DNA of 64,000 nucleotides from a bacterium (lineage in GTDB: Bacteria > Cyanobacteriota > Vampirovibrionia > Gastranaerophilales > Gastranaerophilaceae): the NCBI GenBank assembly GCA_017480425.1, contig JAFVAR010000002.1, forward strand, positions 1 through 64,000. Direction: 5' to 3'. The notes beneath the pieces are model-generated. The model was not told the origin of the DNA, made no database searches, and saw only the letters and a program-made list of their open reading frames with translations. A program made the translations under genes and the position numbers. Position 1 is the stretch's first letter; every line of letters begins with the position of its first letter. Positions 28,135 through 36,932 of this stretch are shown here, piece after piece.

Positions 28135-28968
28135 ATGAAGACAGTACTTACTTTCCAAAGATTAAAAGATAACAATGAAAAAATTGCTATGCTTACCGCA
28201 TATGATTACACAACCGCACAAGCTATTAATGAAGCTGATATTGATGCCATATTGGTCGGTGACTCTTTAGCAATGGTAGCTTTAGGATATGAAAATACTT
28301 ACAATATTACTATAGATGAAATGTTAATATTTGTTAAAGCCGTATCAAAAGGTGCAAAAGATTCCTTCATAATCGGAGACATGCCTTTTATGAGCTACAA
28401 TTTAAGTATTGAACAAGGCCTGGAAAATGCGGCAAAAATGATAAAAGCAGGAGCAAATGCTGTTAAATTAGAAGGATGCAATGAACATATTTTATCACTA
28501 ATTAAACGTTGTACTGAGTCAGGAATTCCTGTATTAGGTCATCTTGGATTCACCCCGCAATTGATGAACACAATCGGCGGACATAAAATTCAAGGAAAAA
28601 CTGCAGAAAAAATTGAAATTATATTAGAAAGTGCACAAAAACTGGAAGAAGCAGGCTGTTTTGGAATTGTACTGGAATTAATACCTGCAGATAGTGCTAA
28701 ATATATAACAGAAAATCTAAAAATTCCTACAATCGGAATCGGAGCAGGTGTAAATTGTTCCGGACAAATTGTAGTAACAGATGATATTTTAGGTAAATTT
28801 ACAGACTTTACTCCAAAATTTGTGAAGAAATTTGCAAATTTACATGATGAAATTACAGCAGGAGTTAAAAGTTACATAAGAGAAGTTAAAAATGAAACTT
28901 TTCCGTCAATTAATGAATCTTTTGAATTAACTAAAGAAGAAAAAGAAAAACTTTTGTCTGTAAAATAA
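28135..28968 (+). CDS. panB: 3-methyl-2-oxobutanoate hydroxymethyltransferase
   Basis: 277 residues, TAGGAG before the ATG. The TIM-barrel hallmarks are MLTAYDYTTA, ILVGDSLAMV, the K-L-E-G block (AVKLEGCNE), HLGFTPQ and IGIGAG. It adds a hydroxymethyl group from methylene-tetrahydrofolate to ketoisovalerate, giving ketopantoate, the first pantothenate step. panC follows after its own promoter, and panE is at 21.7 kb. Confidence 0.96.
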   Translation: MKTVLTFQRLKDNNEKIAMLTAYDYTTAQAINEADIDAILVGDSLAMVALGYENTYNITIDEMLIFVKAVSKGAKDSFIIGDMPFMSYNLSIEQGLENAAKMIKAGANAVKLEGCNEHILSLIKRCTESGIPVLGHLGFTPQLMNTIGGHKIQGKTAEKIEIILESAQKLEEAGCFGIVLELIPADSAKYITENLKIPTIGIGAGVNCSGQIVVTDDILGKFTDFTPKFVKKFANLHDEITAGVKSYIREVKNETFPSINESFELTKEEKEKLLSVK

Positions 28969-28988
28969 AATCAAAAGACTAAATTATA

Positions 28989-28997
28989 TGTTATAAT
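28989..28997 (+). promoter_or_regulatory. Extended -10 promoter of panC
   Basis: TGTTATAAT (TATAAT at 28992-28997) in the 58-bp gap between panB and panC, 30 bp before the start codon. Confidence 0.6.
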
Positions 28998-29026
28998 AGT
29001 CAAGAAATAATTTTTGAGGGAGCGAA

Positions 29027-29887
29027 ATGTTATTACATAAAATAGATGAAGTAAGAGAAAGTATTATAAAGTGGAAAAAAGAAGGTTTGACAGTCGGACT
29101 TGTTCCCACAATGGGAGCACTGCACAACGGGCACTTAAGCCTTATAAAAAAAGCAAAAGAAACATGCGACAAAGTAGTCGTATCAGATTTTGTTAATCCG
29201 ATACAATTTGGACCTTCTGAAGACTTTGATAAATACCCCAGAACATTAGATGCAGACATGGAGCTTTGCAATGAAACCGGAGTTGATATAGTATTCGCAC
29301 CTTCTGCAAATGAAATGTACGGAGAAGGACAAAGATTGTCAAACGACACTCTTACTTACGTATGCCCCCCATTTTTCTATGTAAATAAACTATGCGGAAA
29401 ATCAAGAGTGGGACATTTTGACGGAGTCTGCACTGTAGTTCTCAAATTATTTAATATAGTTCAACCTGATTTTGCATTTTTCGGACAAAAAGATGCTCAA
29501 CAAGTAATAGTTATAAAAAAAATGGTCAAAGATTTAAATGTACCGATTAAAATTGTTCAATGCCCGATTGTCAGGGAAGAATCCGGTTTAGCACTAAGCT
29601 CAAGAAATAAATACTTATCAGAAGCAGGAAAACAAGATGCATTAGTTTTAAGTAAAATTTTAAATAACATTAAGGTATGCTACAACAGAGGTATTACGGA
29701 TACTGATGCTCTTAAGGAAACTGCATATGGTTTTTTGACGGATAAACATGAAATGGAATATTTAGAAATAGTCGATAAAGAAACATTGGAAGATAAAAAA
29801 CAGGCTGATGACAATTCAATTGCACTCATAGCATGCAGAGTCGAAAATGTCAGACTTATTGATAATATATACCTCAAGGAGGATTAA
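29027..29887 (+). CDS. panC: Pantothenate synthetase
   Basis: 286 residues, GAGGGAG ribosome binding site. The HIGH-type motif is in PTMGALHNGHLSL, followed by VSDFVNPIQFGP, FFGQKDAQQ, and SGLALSSRN (the KMSKS-like loop region). It joins pantoate and beta-alanine using ATP to give pantothenate. Its stop overlaps the next start (TAATG), so the following membrane protein is translationally coupled. Confidence 0.96.
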   Translation: MLLHKIDEVRESIIKWKKEGLTVGLVPTMGALHNGHLSLIKKAKETCDKVVVSDFVNPIQFGPSEDFDKYPRTLDADMELCNETGVDIVFAPSANEMYGEGQRLSNDTLTYVCPPFFYVNKLCGKSRVGHFDGVCTVVLKLFNIVQPDFAFFGQKDAQQVIVIKKMVKDLNVPIKIVQCPIVREESGLALSSRNKYLSEAGKQDALVLSKILNNIKVCYNRGITDTDALKETAYGFLTDKHEMEYLEIVDKETLEDKKQADDNSIALIACRVENVRLIDNIYLKED

Positions 29888-30741
29888 TGATGCATGAAGC
29901 TATTTTAAACATATTTAAAGGAATCAGAAGTTTTATTTATATGATAAGAATACTTTGTATATTTTGTATTCTTCTGCTTTTATGCTACTGGATTGAAGAT
30001 TTAACAAAAGGAAACTTTGCATGGCTTAATTTTATTAAACCGCTTTTTAATTCGCTTTTAAAAATGTGTGATGATATATATTCTTATTCGTTCAATTTTT
30101 TCGGAGCGGTTTTTGAAATCAAATATTTGAGTACATTACTTATTTTTGTAGCGATTTCATACATTTTTAAACTAATAAGTCAAGTCGTAGAAATGATTGA
30201 AACAGGATACTTAAAAACACGAAAAGTATACAAAAAAACAGAAGAAACTCTTATCAATAAAAAATTGCAAGCTGATACAACTTTAGAACAAGTTCAAATT
30301 ACAAAATATACAATTGTTGTCAGCACACAAATAAAAAGAAAGTTTTCGCATCGTGAAATTCACGTGGATATAGAAGAACAAAACAAATTGCTAAATGATT
30401 TTCTGACACAAAAAACCGGCAAAGCACCTGTTTTATACAATGGCGGATTCATGTATCAATTCAATAATTTTGACAGAATTGACAATGTTCTCGATACCAT
30501 ATTTAAGGTTATGAAATCAAATTCAATGATTGATTATGCATTCTGCGTACAAGTCGGAGATAACCCCAAACAACTTGATAAATTAATAAGTCTTTACCAT
30601 TTCGGTAAAGTAACTATGGCAGCAGATACTGCATATAGGTATAAATTCAACGCTTCACACAGATATCAGACTTCACAAGTCGGAATTTTTCAATATGATA
30701 ACGGAACAATAGAAGCTCATGAGTTTAAAGAAATTCTGTAG
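29887..30741 (+). CDS. Membrane protein of unknown function coupled to panC
   Basis: 284 residues. Three hydrophobic helices in the first 105 residues (about 15-40, 48-70 and 78-100), then a soluble alpha/beta domain of about 180 residues with short blocks such as YTIVVSTQIKRKF, YNGGFMYQFN and FCVQVGD. AGGAGG five bases before the ATG at 29887. I do not recognise the family. Its place between panC and dapA suggests only cotranscription, not a role in those pathways. Confidence 0.8.
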   Translation: MMHEAILNIFKGIRSFIYMIRILCIFCILLLLCYWIEDLTKGNFAWLNFIKPLFNSLLKMCDDIYSYSFNFFGAVFEIKYLSTLLIFVAISYIFKLISQVVEMIETGYLKTRKVYKKTEETLINKKLQADTTLEQVQITKYTIVVSTQIKRKFSHREIHVDIEEQNKLLNDFLTQKTGKAPVLYNGGFMYQFNNFDRIDNVLDTIFKVMKSNSMIDYAFCVQVGDNPKQLDKLISLYHFGKVTMAADTAYRYKFNASHRYQTSQVGIFQYDNGTIEAHEFKEIL

Positions 30742-30747
30742 TATAAT
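30742..30747 (+). promoter_or_regulatory. -10 box of the dapA promoter
   Basis: TATAAT one base after the stop codon of the preceding gene, 48 bp before the dapA start. -35 not clear. Confidence 0.4.
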
Positions 30748-30795
30748 AGGTACATTAATATTAGTAAATAGTAAAACTTGGAGGATGAGGGATAT

Positions 30796-31674
30796 ATGAG
30801 ATACGATTTTGGCGAAGTTATTACCGCAATGGTAACACCATTTAACGAAAAAAGAGAAGTTGATTACGGCAAAGTCGAATCTCTCGCAAATTATCTGGTA
30901 AATTCAGGTTCTGATTCAATTCTTGTTACTGCTACAACCGGAGAATCTCCGACTCTGACGCATGAAGAAGAAATTGAAATTCTTCTAAGCGCAAAAAGAG
31001 GAATTCTTGGTAAGGGAAAAGTTATTATGGGCGCAGGCTCAAATTCTACCGAGACTGCGGTTATGATGGCTAAAAATGCAGAAAAAGAAGGAGCAGATGC
31101 AATTTTATCAGTAGTACCGTATTATAATAAACCTACTCAGGCAGGAATTATAGAACACTTCTCGGCAGTTGCGGAAGCTACTGAACTACCAATAATTTTA
31201 TATAATATTCCATCAAGAACCGGTTCTAATATGAGTGTTGATACAGTAAAAACCCTTGCAAGAAAGTATCAAAATATAGTTGCCCTTAAACAAAGTTTTG
31301 GAGATATGGACACTGTAACAGAGCTTAGAATGGCATGCCCGAGTGATTTTGCCATATATTCAGGAGATGACAGCTTAACACTCCCAATGTTATCACTTGG
31401 TGCACATGGCGTTGTATCTGTTGCATCTCACCTATTTGGAATTGAAATAAAATCTATGATTAGAAATTTTAAAACCGGTGACACAACAACCGCTAAAAAC
31501 ATGCATCAAAAGTTATACCCAATATTTAAGAAACTATTTATGGCACCTAACCCGATTCCGGTTAAAGCCGCTCTTGCTTACAAAGGATTAATTGAAGACT
31601 ATGTAAGACGTCCGCTTGTTGAACTTACTAAAACAGAAAAAACGGATTTGTTCTTTATATTAGATTCAATCTAG
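30796..31674 (+). CDS. dapA: 4-hydroxy-tetrahydrodipicolinate synthase
   Basis: 292 residues from the ATG at 30796, which is preceded by GAGGG; the in-frame TTG at 30778 overlaps the GGAGG box and is unlikely. TIM-barrel aldolase with TTGESPTLTHEE, SVVPYYNKPTQ (catalytic tyrosine), YNIPSRTG and VALKQS (Schiff-base lysine). It condenses pyruvate with aspartate semialdehyde, the first committed step to diaminopimelate and lysine. Ends at a strong terminator. Confidence 0.95.
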   Translation: MRYDFGEVITAMVTPFNEKREVDYGKVESLANYLVNSGSDSILVTATTGESPTLTHEEEIEILLSAKRGILGKGKVIMGAGSNSTETAVMMAKNAEKEGADAILSVVPYYNKPTQAGIIEHFSAVAEATELPIILYNIPSRTGSNMSVDTVKTLARKYQNIVALKQSFGDMDTVTELRMACPSDFAIYSGDDSLTLPMLSLGAHGVVSVASHLFGIEIKSMIRNFKTGDTTTAKNMHQKLYPIFKKLFMAPNPIPVKAALAYKGLIEDYVRRPLVELTKTEKTDLFFILDSI

Positions 31675-31693
31675 GAATACAAAATTTCTTATA

Positions 31694-31727
31694 AAAAAGG
31701 ACTTACTATAAATGTAAGCCCTTTTTA
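31694..31727. terminator. Bidirectional terminator between dapA and the pilin gene
   Basis: AAAAAGGaCTTAC / GTAAGcCCTTTTT, 13-bp stem with one mismatch and a 7-nt loop, A- and T-tracts built into the stem. Confidence 0.88.
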
Positions 31728-31735
31728 CATGCAGT

Positions 31736-32557
31736 TTATTTATATATTACTTTCAAATTATTATCAAAAATTGAACCTGCACATCCCCAACCTCCACCAA
31801 CACCATTTCTGTCACAATGATAGTTACTGCTACTGTTTCTCCAACTTTCCCCTCTTGGGTTGCCATTTGCAAAAACATCACCACCGGTCGGAAGCACTGC
31901 ACCGCTTCTATCAATAGTAAAGTCAAATAAATCAATACCACGTTTATTTGGGCCATGTGTTCTGCCGTTTATATCAACTATAATATCAGCCAAGTACCCT
32001 TTCAGATTGCTATCGCCTGTCCTATAAGTATGTTTACCGTTATTCATTGCTGTAATTAACATAACACAATTGTGCATAAGTTCCAGTTTTCTATAATTTG
32101 CACCCCATACTGTTCCGGCACGCATTGTATCTTGACGAAATTGGCTATGAGCAGGAGATAGCTCTGTACCCTTGCCACGACCTATATAATTTGAACCTTG
32201 AATATACCTTGCTAATGCTTGTAAATATGCTTCATCAGAAGATGTTCTGGTATAAGTTTTTCCACTTATGACGGCAGGATTATCTAAAAAATTTCCGTCA
32301 CCATCCGTTTGACCCCATTGACCTTCAGTCATTATGCCGCCGTCATTAAATAACTCTTGCAAGTCATTTGAACCGGCATCATTTAGCATTTGATAATTTG
32401 CATTTTCTAAGGTTGATTTAAATTTTGATAATGTTGGCCCAATATGGGCATTTGATACATCCTGAATTAGTGCTGGGGCAGTCAAGGCCGCAACAACTCC
32501 TATAATACCAAGTGTAATCAACACTTCAGCTAAAGTAAATCCTTTCATTTTCATCAT
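31736..32557 (-). CDS. Type IV pilin-like / pseudopilin protein
   Basis: 273 residues, GAGGG ribosome binding site. The class III signal KGFTLAEVLITLGIIGVVAA is at residues 5-24: prepilin peptidase should cleave after the Gly and methylate the Phe, with Glu5 of the mature protein present. The C-terminal domain is long, with a Gly/Ser/Asn-rich end (YHCDRNGVGGGWGCAG) containing two cysteines. It ends with a hydrophobic hint of a structural fold rather than an enzyme. Could be a minor pilin or a secretion-system pseudopilin; no assembly genes are adjacent. The 465-bp inverted-repeat element starts 52 bp upstream. Confidence 0.85.
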   Translation of the reverse strand: MMKMKGFTLAEVLITLGIIGVVAALTAPALIQDVSNAHIGPTLSKFKSTLENANYQMLNDAGSNDLQELFNDGGIMTEGQWGQTDGDGNFLDNPAVISGKTYTRTSSDEAYLQALARYIQGSNYIGRGKGTELSPAHSQFRQDTMRAGTVWGANYRKLELMHNCVMLITAMNNGKHTYRTGDSNLKGYLADIIVDINGRTHGPNKRGIDLFDFTIDRSGAVLPTGGDVFANGNPRGESWRNSSSNYHCDRNGVGGGWGCAGSIFDNNLKVIYK

Positions 32558-32609
32558 AAACCCTCTTTTGCTTGATTACTCAATAATTTAAAATTCATTT
32601 TTAGTTTTC

Positions 32610-32643
32610 AAAATGTAACACAATGTATATTATGTTACATTTT
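32610..32643 (+). repeat. Left 34-bp terminal inverted repeat
   Basis: Itself nearly palindromic: arms AAAATGTAACA and TGTTACATTTT around a 12-bp centre CAATGTATATTA. The asymmetric centre fixes its orientation. Confidence 0.9.
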
Positions 32644-33040
32644 GGGGTAAATATAAGCAGTAACAGAGATTTAAGTATGAAAGGATATAAATGCCTGAAT
32701 AAAGTAAGTTAATAAGAATAGTGAGGTATAAAGTTCACACCCTCGCCCCCACAACATCTGCTTAGTGGAATGGCAGGGGTGAGGGAATGAGAAGATTCGG
32801 CGAATGCCGAACACATCCATTCAATCATTCAGCCGAAGGCTGATGTGGTTATCTCTTCAGTCCGGTGTTTCTCTCTTTCTTTGCTTCGTTTCTTTCTCTC
32901 TTTGCCTCCGAAACAAAGAGAGAAAGAAATGAAGATAGAAAAAAGAACAGAAAATATAAAACCTCACCAAGAATAACTAAAACTCAAGCGTAGCTTTTGT
33001 TTTGTTATTCTATCCTCTCCATCTTGAGAGGAAAAAGAAA

Positions 33041-33074
33041 AAAATGTAACATAATATACATTGTGTTACATTTT
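33041..33074 (-). repeat. Right 34-bp terminal inverted repeat
   Basis: Exact reverse complement of the left copy over all 34 bases, including the asymmetric centre (TAATATACATTG). Confidence 0.9.
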
Positions 33075-33192
33075 ATTATACTAAAAAACTCTGTTTTTTG
33101 ATACTAAGAAAAGTAAAAAATACTCTTATTGGTAGTATTTATTTTTATCTTTGAATTATAATAAATACATAGGGTATAAAAGGAGTACATAG

Positions 33193-34494
33193 ATGAAGAA
33201 TAAACTAATAATGTTTTGGGCAATTGTCCTCATTGTCATAGTTTCTGTAGTGACAATTTGTACAAAGCCGACAAAACTTGGTTTGGACTTGGTTGGAGGC
33301 TCAAGACTTGTACTTGAAGCACAACCTACAAATGCACAAGTGACACCGGATATGATGTCCAGTCTGCAATTTGCAATTGAAAACAGAGTTAATAAACTTG
33401 GCGTTTCTGAAACTGTTGTTCAACGTTCAGGTGATAAAAGACTTGTCGTTGAAATTCCTGATGTTTCGGATTTGAACCAAGCAAAAGCTTATATTGGAGA
33501 AACAGCTGAATTAGACTTTAGAAAACCTGTTATGAAAGGTGATGAACCCGACTGGGAACCGACAGGTCTGACAGGAAAACAATTAAACAGAGCTAATTTA
33601 AGTACAAATTCACAAAACGGTCAATGGGTTGTTGATTTGGAATTTGATGGCGAAGGAACAAAGATGTTTGCCGATTTGACAAAGAAAATGGTTGGAAAAC
33701 CGATGGCAATATTCTTTAACGGAGAATTGCAATCTGCACCCGTTATCAGAGAGCCTATTACAGGAGGCAGAGCTCAAATATCAGGCGGGGAGAACGGATT
33801 TGCTTATGATGAAGCTAAGCAAATGGTTGACCTTCTTAATGCCGGTGCACTTCCTGTTCCTGCTAAAATCATTGAAGAAAATACAGTTGGTCCTACTCTT
33901 GGTGCTGACAGTATTGCAAAATCAAAAGTTGCAGGTGCAATCGGTTTAGGATTTGTAATGTTATTTATGGCTATATATTACAGAGCTCCGGGACTTATTG
34001 CAGATATCGCATTAATTATATACGGCATTATACTATTTGCTTTATTTAAAGCTATTCCAGTAACGCTAACGCTTGCCGGTATCGCAGGTTTCATTCTTTC
34101 TGTCGGTATGGCGGTTGACGCAAACATTTTGATTTTTGAAAGAACAAAAGAAGAATTAAGAGCGGGAAGAACATTATTTACGGCAATTAATTCAGGTTTT
34201 GACAGAGCATTTACAAGTATTTTTGACTCAAATATGACAACAATTATTACTTGTACAATTCTATACTGCCTCGGAACAAGTATTGTTAAAGGGTTTGCAT
34301 TAACTCTTGCAATTGGTGTAATTGTTTCAATGTTCTCTGCAATTACAATAACAAAGAACTTTATGCACTTATGCTTCGGCACAGGAAAACTAAAAAATCC
34401 TGCAATGTTTGGTTTGAAAGAATCCGAAATTAATGTGGAATATCAAGCAGTTGAAACTAAGCGTGAAAAAGCTAAATTCGGAATTTTAGATTAA
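33193..34494 (+). CDS. secD: Protein translocase subunit SecD
   Basis: 433 residues, AAAAGGAG ribosome binding site and TATAAT at 33157-33162. N-terminal helix, then GLDLVGGSRLVLEA, the P1 periplasmic domain (about residues 30-230), and six helices in total with the SecDF motif VGMAVDANILIFERTKEE. With SecF it uses the proton gradient to pull secreted proteins through SecYEG. Compact relative to the 600-residue enterobacterial form, as in cyanobacteria. Confidence 0.95.
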   Translation: MKNKLIMFWAIVLIVIVSVVTICTKPTKLGLDLVGGSRLVLEAQPTNAQVTPDMMSSLQFAIENRVNKLGVSETVVQRSGDKRLVVEIPDVSDLNQAKAYIGETAELDFRKPVMKGDEPDWEPTGLTGKQLNRANLSTNSQNGQWVVDLEFDGEGTKMFADLTKKMVGKPMAIFFNGELQSAPVIREPITGGRAQISGGENGFAYDEAKQMVDLLNAGALPVPAKIIEENTVGPTLGADSIAKSKVAGAIGLGFVMLFMAIYYRAPGLIADIALIIYGIILFALFKAIPVTLTLAGIAGFILSVGMAVDANILIFERTKEELRAGRTLFTAINSGFDRAFTSIFDSNMTTIITCTILYCLGTSIVKGFALTLAIGVIVSMFSAITITKNFMHLCFGTGKLKNPAMFGLKESEINVEYQAVETKREKAKFGILD

Positions 34495-34511
34495 TAAAAA
34501 GGATAAAAAAA

Positions 34512-35474
34512 ATGAGATTAAAATTAGATATAGTAAAATACAGATTTTTATATTTGGCATTGTCGGCAATACTATTAACACCGGGTATTGTTTCAATGAT
34601 ATATTCAATGATAACTTATCCGACTCATTCTCCTGTTAAAGTCGGGATTGACTACACGGGCGGAACAACATTACAATATGGAGTTAAAGAAGACATCTCA
34701 AATGACAAGATGGCAAATATCAGAACAAATTTGGAAAAAAACGGAATTGAAAACCCTTACTTACAGGTAATTCATGTAAACACAAATCAACAAAGTTCTG
34801 ATTTAAAATCAATCCTTTCAATAAGAACAAAATTTATTGATGAAAACTCCAAAGATCAAGATACCATAACCAATGTAATAAGCAGCAGTTTTGATACACC
34901 GCAATTAGTTCAAGTAAGTTCTGTAGGTCCGACTTTAGGTGCCGAGTTATTCAAAAATTCACTAATTGCACTTTCTTTAGCATTGTTGGGAATTGTTGCA
35001 TATCTGACGTTTAGATTCCAATTTAATTATGCACTTGCGGCAATACTGGGACTCGTTCACGATACATTATTTGTAGTCGGAGTATTTTCTATACTCGGTT
35101 TATTCTTCAATGTTCAGGTTGATGCACTCTTTGTAACTGCGGTTCTTACGGTAATCGGATTTTCAGTACATGATACAATCGTTGTATTTGACAGAGTAAG
35201 AGAAAACCTAAAGTATTACGGAAAGAAAATGTCTTTTGGTGAAATTATGAATGCAAGTATTAATCAAACTCTTGCAAGAAGCATCAATACATCATTTACA
35301 ACTTTAATAACATTGCTTGCACTTTATTTCTTAGGAGGTGTTACAACAAGAGATTTTGTTCTTGCAATGATATTAGGTATATTAATTGGTACGTATTCAA
35401 GCATATTCTTCTGTTCAACTCTTATTGATATTTGGGAAGACAAAAAGAATTCCGCAGCTCCTGCAATTTCATAG
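34512..35474 (+). CDS. secF: Protein translocase subunit SecF
   Basis: 320 residues, 17 bp after secD. VGIDYTGGTTLQYGV in the N-terminal region, VGPTLGAELFKNSL before the second helix, and GFSVHDTIVVFDRVREN, the counterpart of the SecD catalytic helix. Six membrane helices. Forms the membrane complex with SecD. Ends before a strong terminator. Confidence 0.95.
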   Translation: MRLKLDIVKYRFLYLALSAILLTPGIVSMIYSMITYPTHSPVKVGIDYTGGTTLQYGVKEDISNDKMANIRTNLEKNGIENPYLQVIHVNTNQQSSDLKSILSIRTKFIDENSKDQDTITNVISSSFDTPQLVQVSSVGPTLGAELFKNSLIALSLALLGIVAYLTFRFQFNYALAAILGLVHDTLFVVGVFSILGLFFNVQVDALFVTAVLTVIGFSVHDTIVVFDRVRENLKYYGKKMSFGEIMNASINQTLARSINTSFTTLITLLALYFLGGVTTRDFVLAMILGILIGTYSSIFFCSTLIDIWEDKKNSAAPAIS

Positions 35475-35478
35475 TTTA

Positions 35479-35512
35479 AAAAACGGTCTGAAAATTTCAG
35501 ACCGTTTTTTAA
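35479..35512 (+). terminator. Intrinsic terminator after secDF
   Basis: AAACGGTCTGAAA / TTTCAGACCGTTT stem with a short loop and a T6 tract. Confidence 0.92.
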
Positions 35513-35533
35513 ATGTAAAAATTTGTAAAAAAA

Positions 35534-35562
35534 CTGACAAAAATATTTATTATAGGTTATAT
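35534..35562 (+). promoter_or_regulatory. Promoter giving a probable leaderless mRNA
   Basis: CTGACA (35534-35539), 17-bp spacer, TTATAT (35557-35562), with the ATG at 35570, just where transcription should start. No ribosome binding site. Confidence 0.5.
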
Positions 35563-35569
35563 ATATAGT

Positions 35570-36931
35570 ATGAAAATATTACCGGTTGTATCGTATTTAT
35601 ATCCAAGTATCAGACAAGATAATATAAATCGTGCCGGAACAAAATTGCCCCGTATTTTTAATACACAACCTACTGATACTGTAACATTTTCCGCAAAAGT
35701 GATATCACCCAATAAAAAAGCTTTCAGAAAGCTGCTTAGATATGATATTCCGGATATGTATACAGGGAAAATTATGCTATCTCCTGATATTGTTGAAAAC
35801 TTCATAAAAAAAGGTCTTTTTGATAAGTCTATTAAAAAAATTGCAGAATCCTTAATGCCATATAAAGAACGTTTGCAGCATGTTGAACAGGAAGTTCTGT
35901 CTATTATTAACAAAGATGCTGCTACAAATCCTGACTTAATGTTATCTGATGCAATAAAAAAGCATTCAAGTGAAGCAAACAAAAAATTATTAGAACTCCA
36001 AAATCCTATATTCGAGGAGCTTAACGAGTTAGCAAAAAAACTCCCTTCCGATGCATACCGTGATTTTCAGGAATTAATGGCTCAAGCAAAAATGATGTTA
36101 AATCATCAATGCACAGTACAAAATTTTAATAAAAGTGATTTTAAATACAAATTGAAAAGAATCGCACATGATGTCTACTTATGCGGTATTGATGAAGATA
36201 TTATGGCTATACAAAAACTTATGAAAATGACTAACTATTTTCCGTTTCAAAAATTCAACAAGGCAGGAAAGCCATCAAATAAGCAAACTGATGATTTAAT
36301 TACCAAACAATCAAAATATATCAAAAATATGATGCTGTACTTTAATCGCACTTCACTTGCTTATAATCAAGAATTAAGGTCTTTATTTGAAAATGCTGAA
36401 AGTCAAATTCTCGGAAAACCTTCACTTGTTGCTTTCAGCAGAAAGAAATTCATTTGCAGTCTGGATAAAATCCTTGATAAAATTGATGATAAAGAGCTTG
36501 CCGGTAAACTACACCGAATAGCAGTAAAATTGCCGACATCACAAGATACCGTTTCAGCATTTATAGTAAAAGCATCCAGAAGAACATCTGAAAAAATAGG
36601 ATTGGATTTATTGCAAAATTCAGTTGGCTCAATAGAGCACCTTGTACCGAGAAGTCAAGGCGGTAAGGATTCTTACGCAAATTATGGTTTATCGGCTTCA
36701 CTGATTAATTCAAACCGTGGAAGCACTGACATGCAAGTATATTTAAGAGAGCATCCTGAAGTATATGCAACTTGTCAAATGTATGTTGACAGGTTCATAG
36801 AACTTACAAACTCAAAAGTTATAGAAAGAAACGGAATTCCCAAAACATACATAAGAGATTTTGCCTACACTATGCGCAGACTTTCCCCGTCTGAAAAACC
36901 TATGATTTTAGATTTAAGCAAATTAAAATAA
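35570..36931 (+). CDS. Tagged protein with HNH nuclease-like C-terminal core
   Basis: 453 residues, no signal peptide. N-terminal lead MKILPVVSYLYPSI and DTVTFSAK (residues about 36-43) match the tagged set in this window. The middle is helical (about 60-330). Near residue 350, IEHLVPRSQGGKDSYANYG and then LINSNRGS follow the HNH pattern H-xxP-x-s-x-GG-x-D-xxx-N-...-N-xx-RG, with the expected histidine, asparagine and second asparagine. This core is usually a DNA nuclease of the beta-beta-alpha-metal type. The Cys pairs of many HNH zinc sites are absent. A nuclease effector is a reasonable guess; a defence or maintenance role is possible. Confidence 0.7.
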   Translation: MKILPVVSYLYPSIRQDNINRAGTKLPRIFNTQPTDTVTFSAKVISPNKKAFRKLLRYDIPDMYTGKIMLSPDIVENFIKKGLFDKSIKKIAESLMPYKERLQHVEQEVLSIINKDAATNPDLMLSDAIKKHSSEANKKLLELQNPIFEELNELAKKLPSDAYRDFQELMAQAKMMLNHQCTVQNFNKSDFKYKLKRIAHDVYLCGIDEDIMAIQKLMKMTNYFPFQKFNKAGKPSNKQTDDLITKQSKYIKNMMLYFNRTSLAYNQELRSLFENAESQILGKPSLVAFSRKKFICSLDKILDKIDDKELAGKLHRIAVKLPTSQDTVSAFIVKASRRTSEKIGLDLLQNSVGSIEHLVPRSQGGKDSYANYGLSASLINSNRGSTDMQVYLREHPEVYATCQMYVDRFIELTNSKVIERNGIPKTYIRDFAYTMRRLSPSEKPMILDLSKLK

Positions 36932-36932
36932 T

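Larger units (their letters stand above)
32610..33074. mobile_element. 465-bp MITE-like or invertible non-coding element with 34-bp inverted repeats
   Basis: Bounded by perfect 34-bp inverted copies at 32610-32643 and 33041-33074. The interior has no credible gene but holds a series of hairpins: TTCGGC-gaat-GCCGAA (32796-32811), CAGCC-gaa-GGCTG (32830-32842), a 16-bp perfect stem at 32889-32904/32914-32929 extended by CTTC/GAAG, AGAATAAC/GTTATTCT (32970-32977/33004-33011) with nested AAAAC/GTTTT and AAGC/GCTT, and TCCTCTC/GAGAGGA (33013-33032). No target duplication and no transposase were seen. It separates divergent pilin and secD genes. Confidence 0.7.

Noticed and set aside
30778..30795. 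TTG start for dapA
   Set aside because: It overlaps the ribosome binding site; the ATG at 30796 fits the family's MxYDFGEVITAM-like start.
32610..33074. CRISPR array
   Set aside because: The hairpins differ from each other and there are no regular spacers or direct repeats.
32610..33074. Complete insertion sequence
   Set aside because: Too short for a transposase, no open frame inside and no target duplication.
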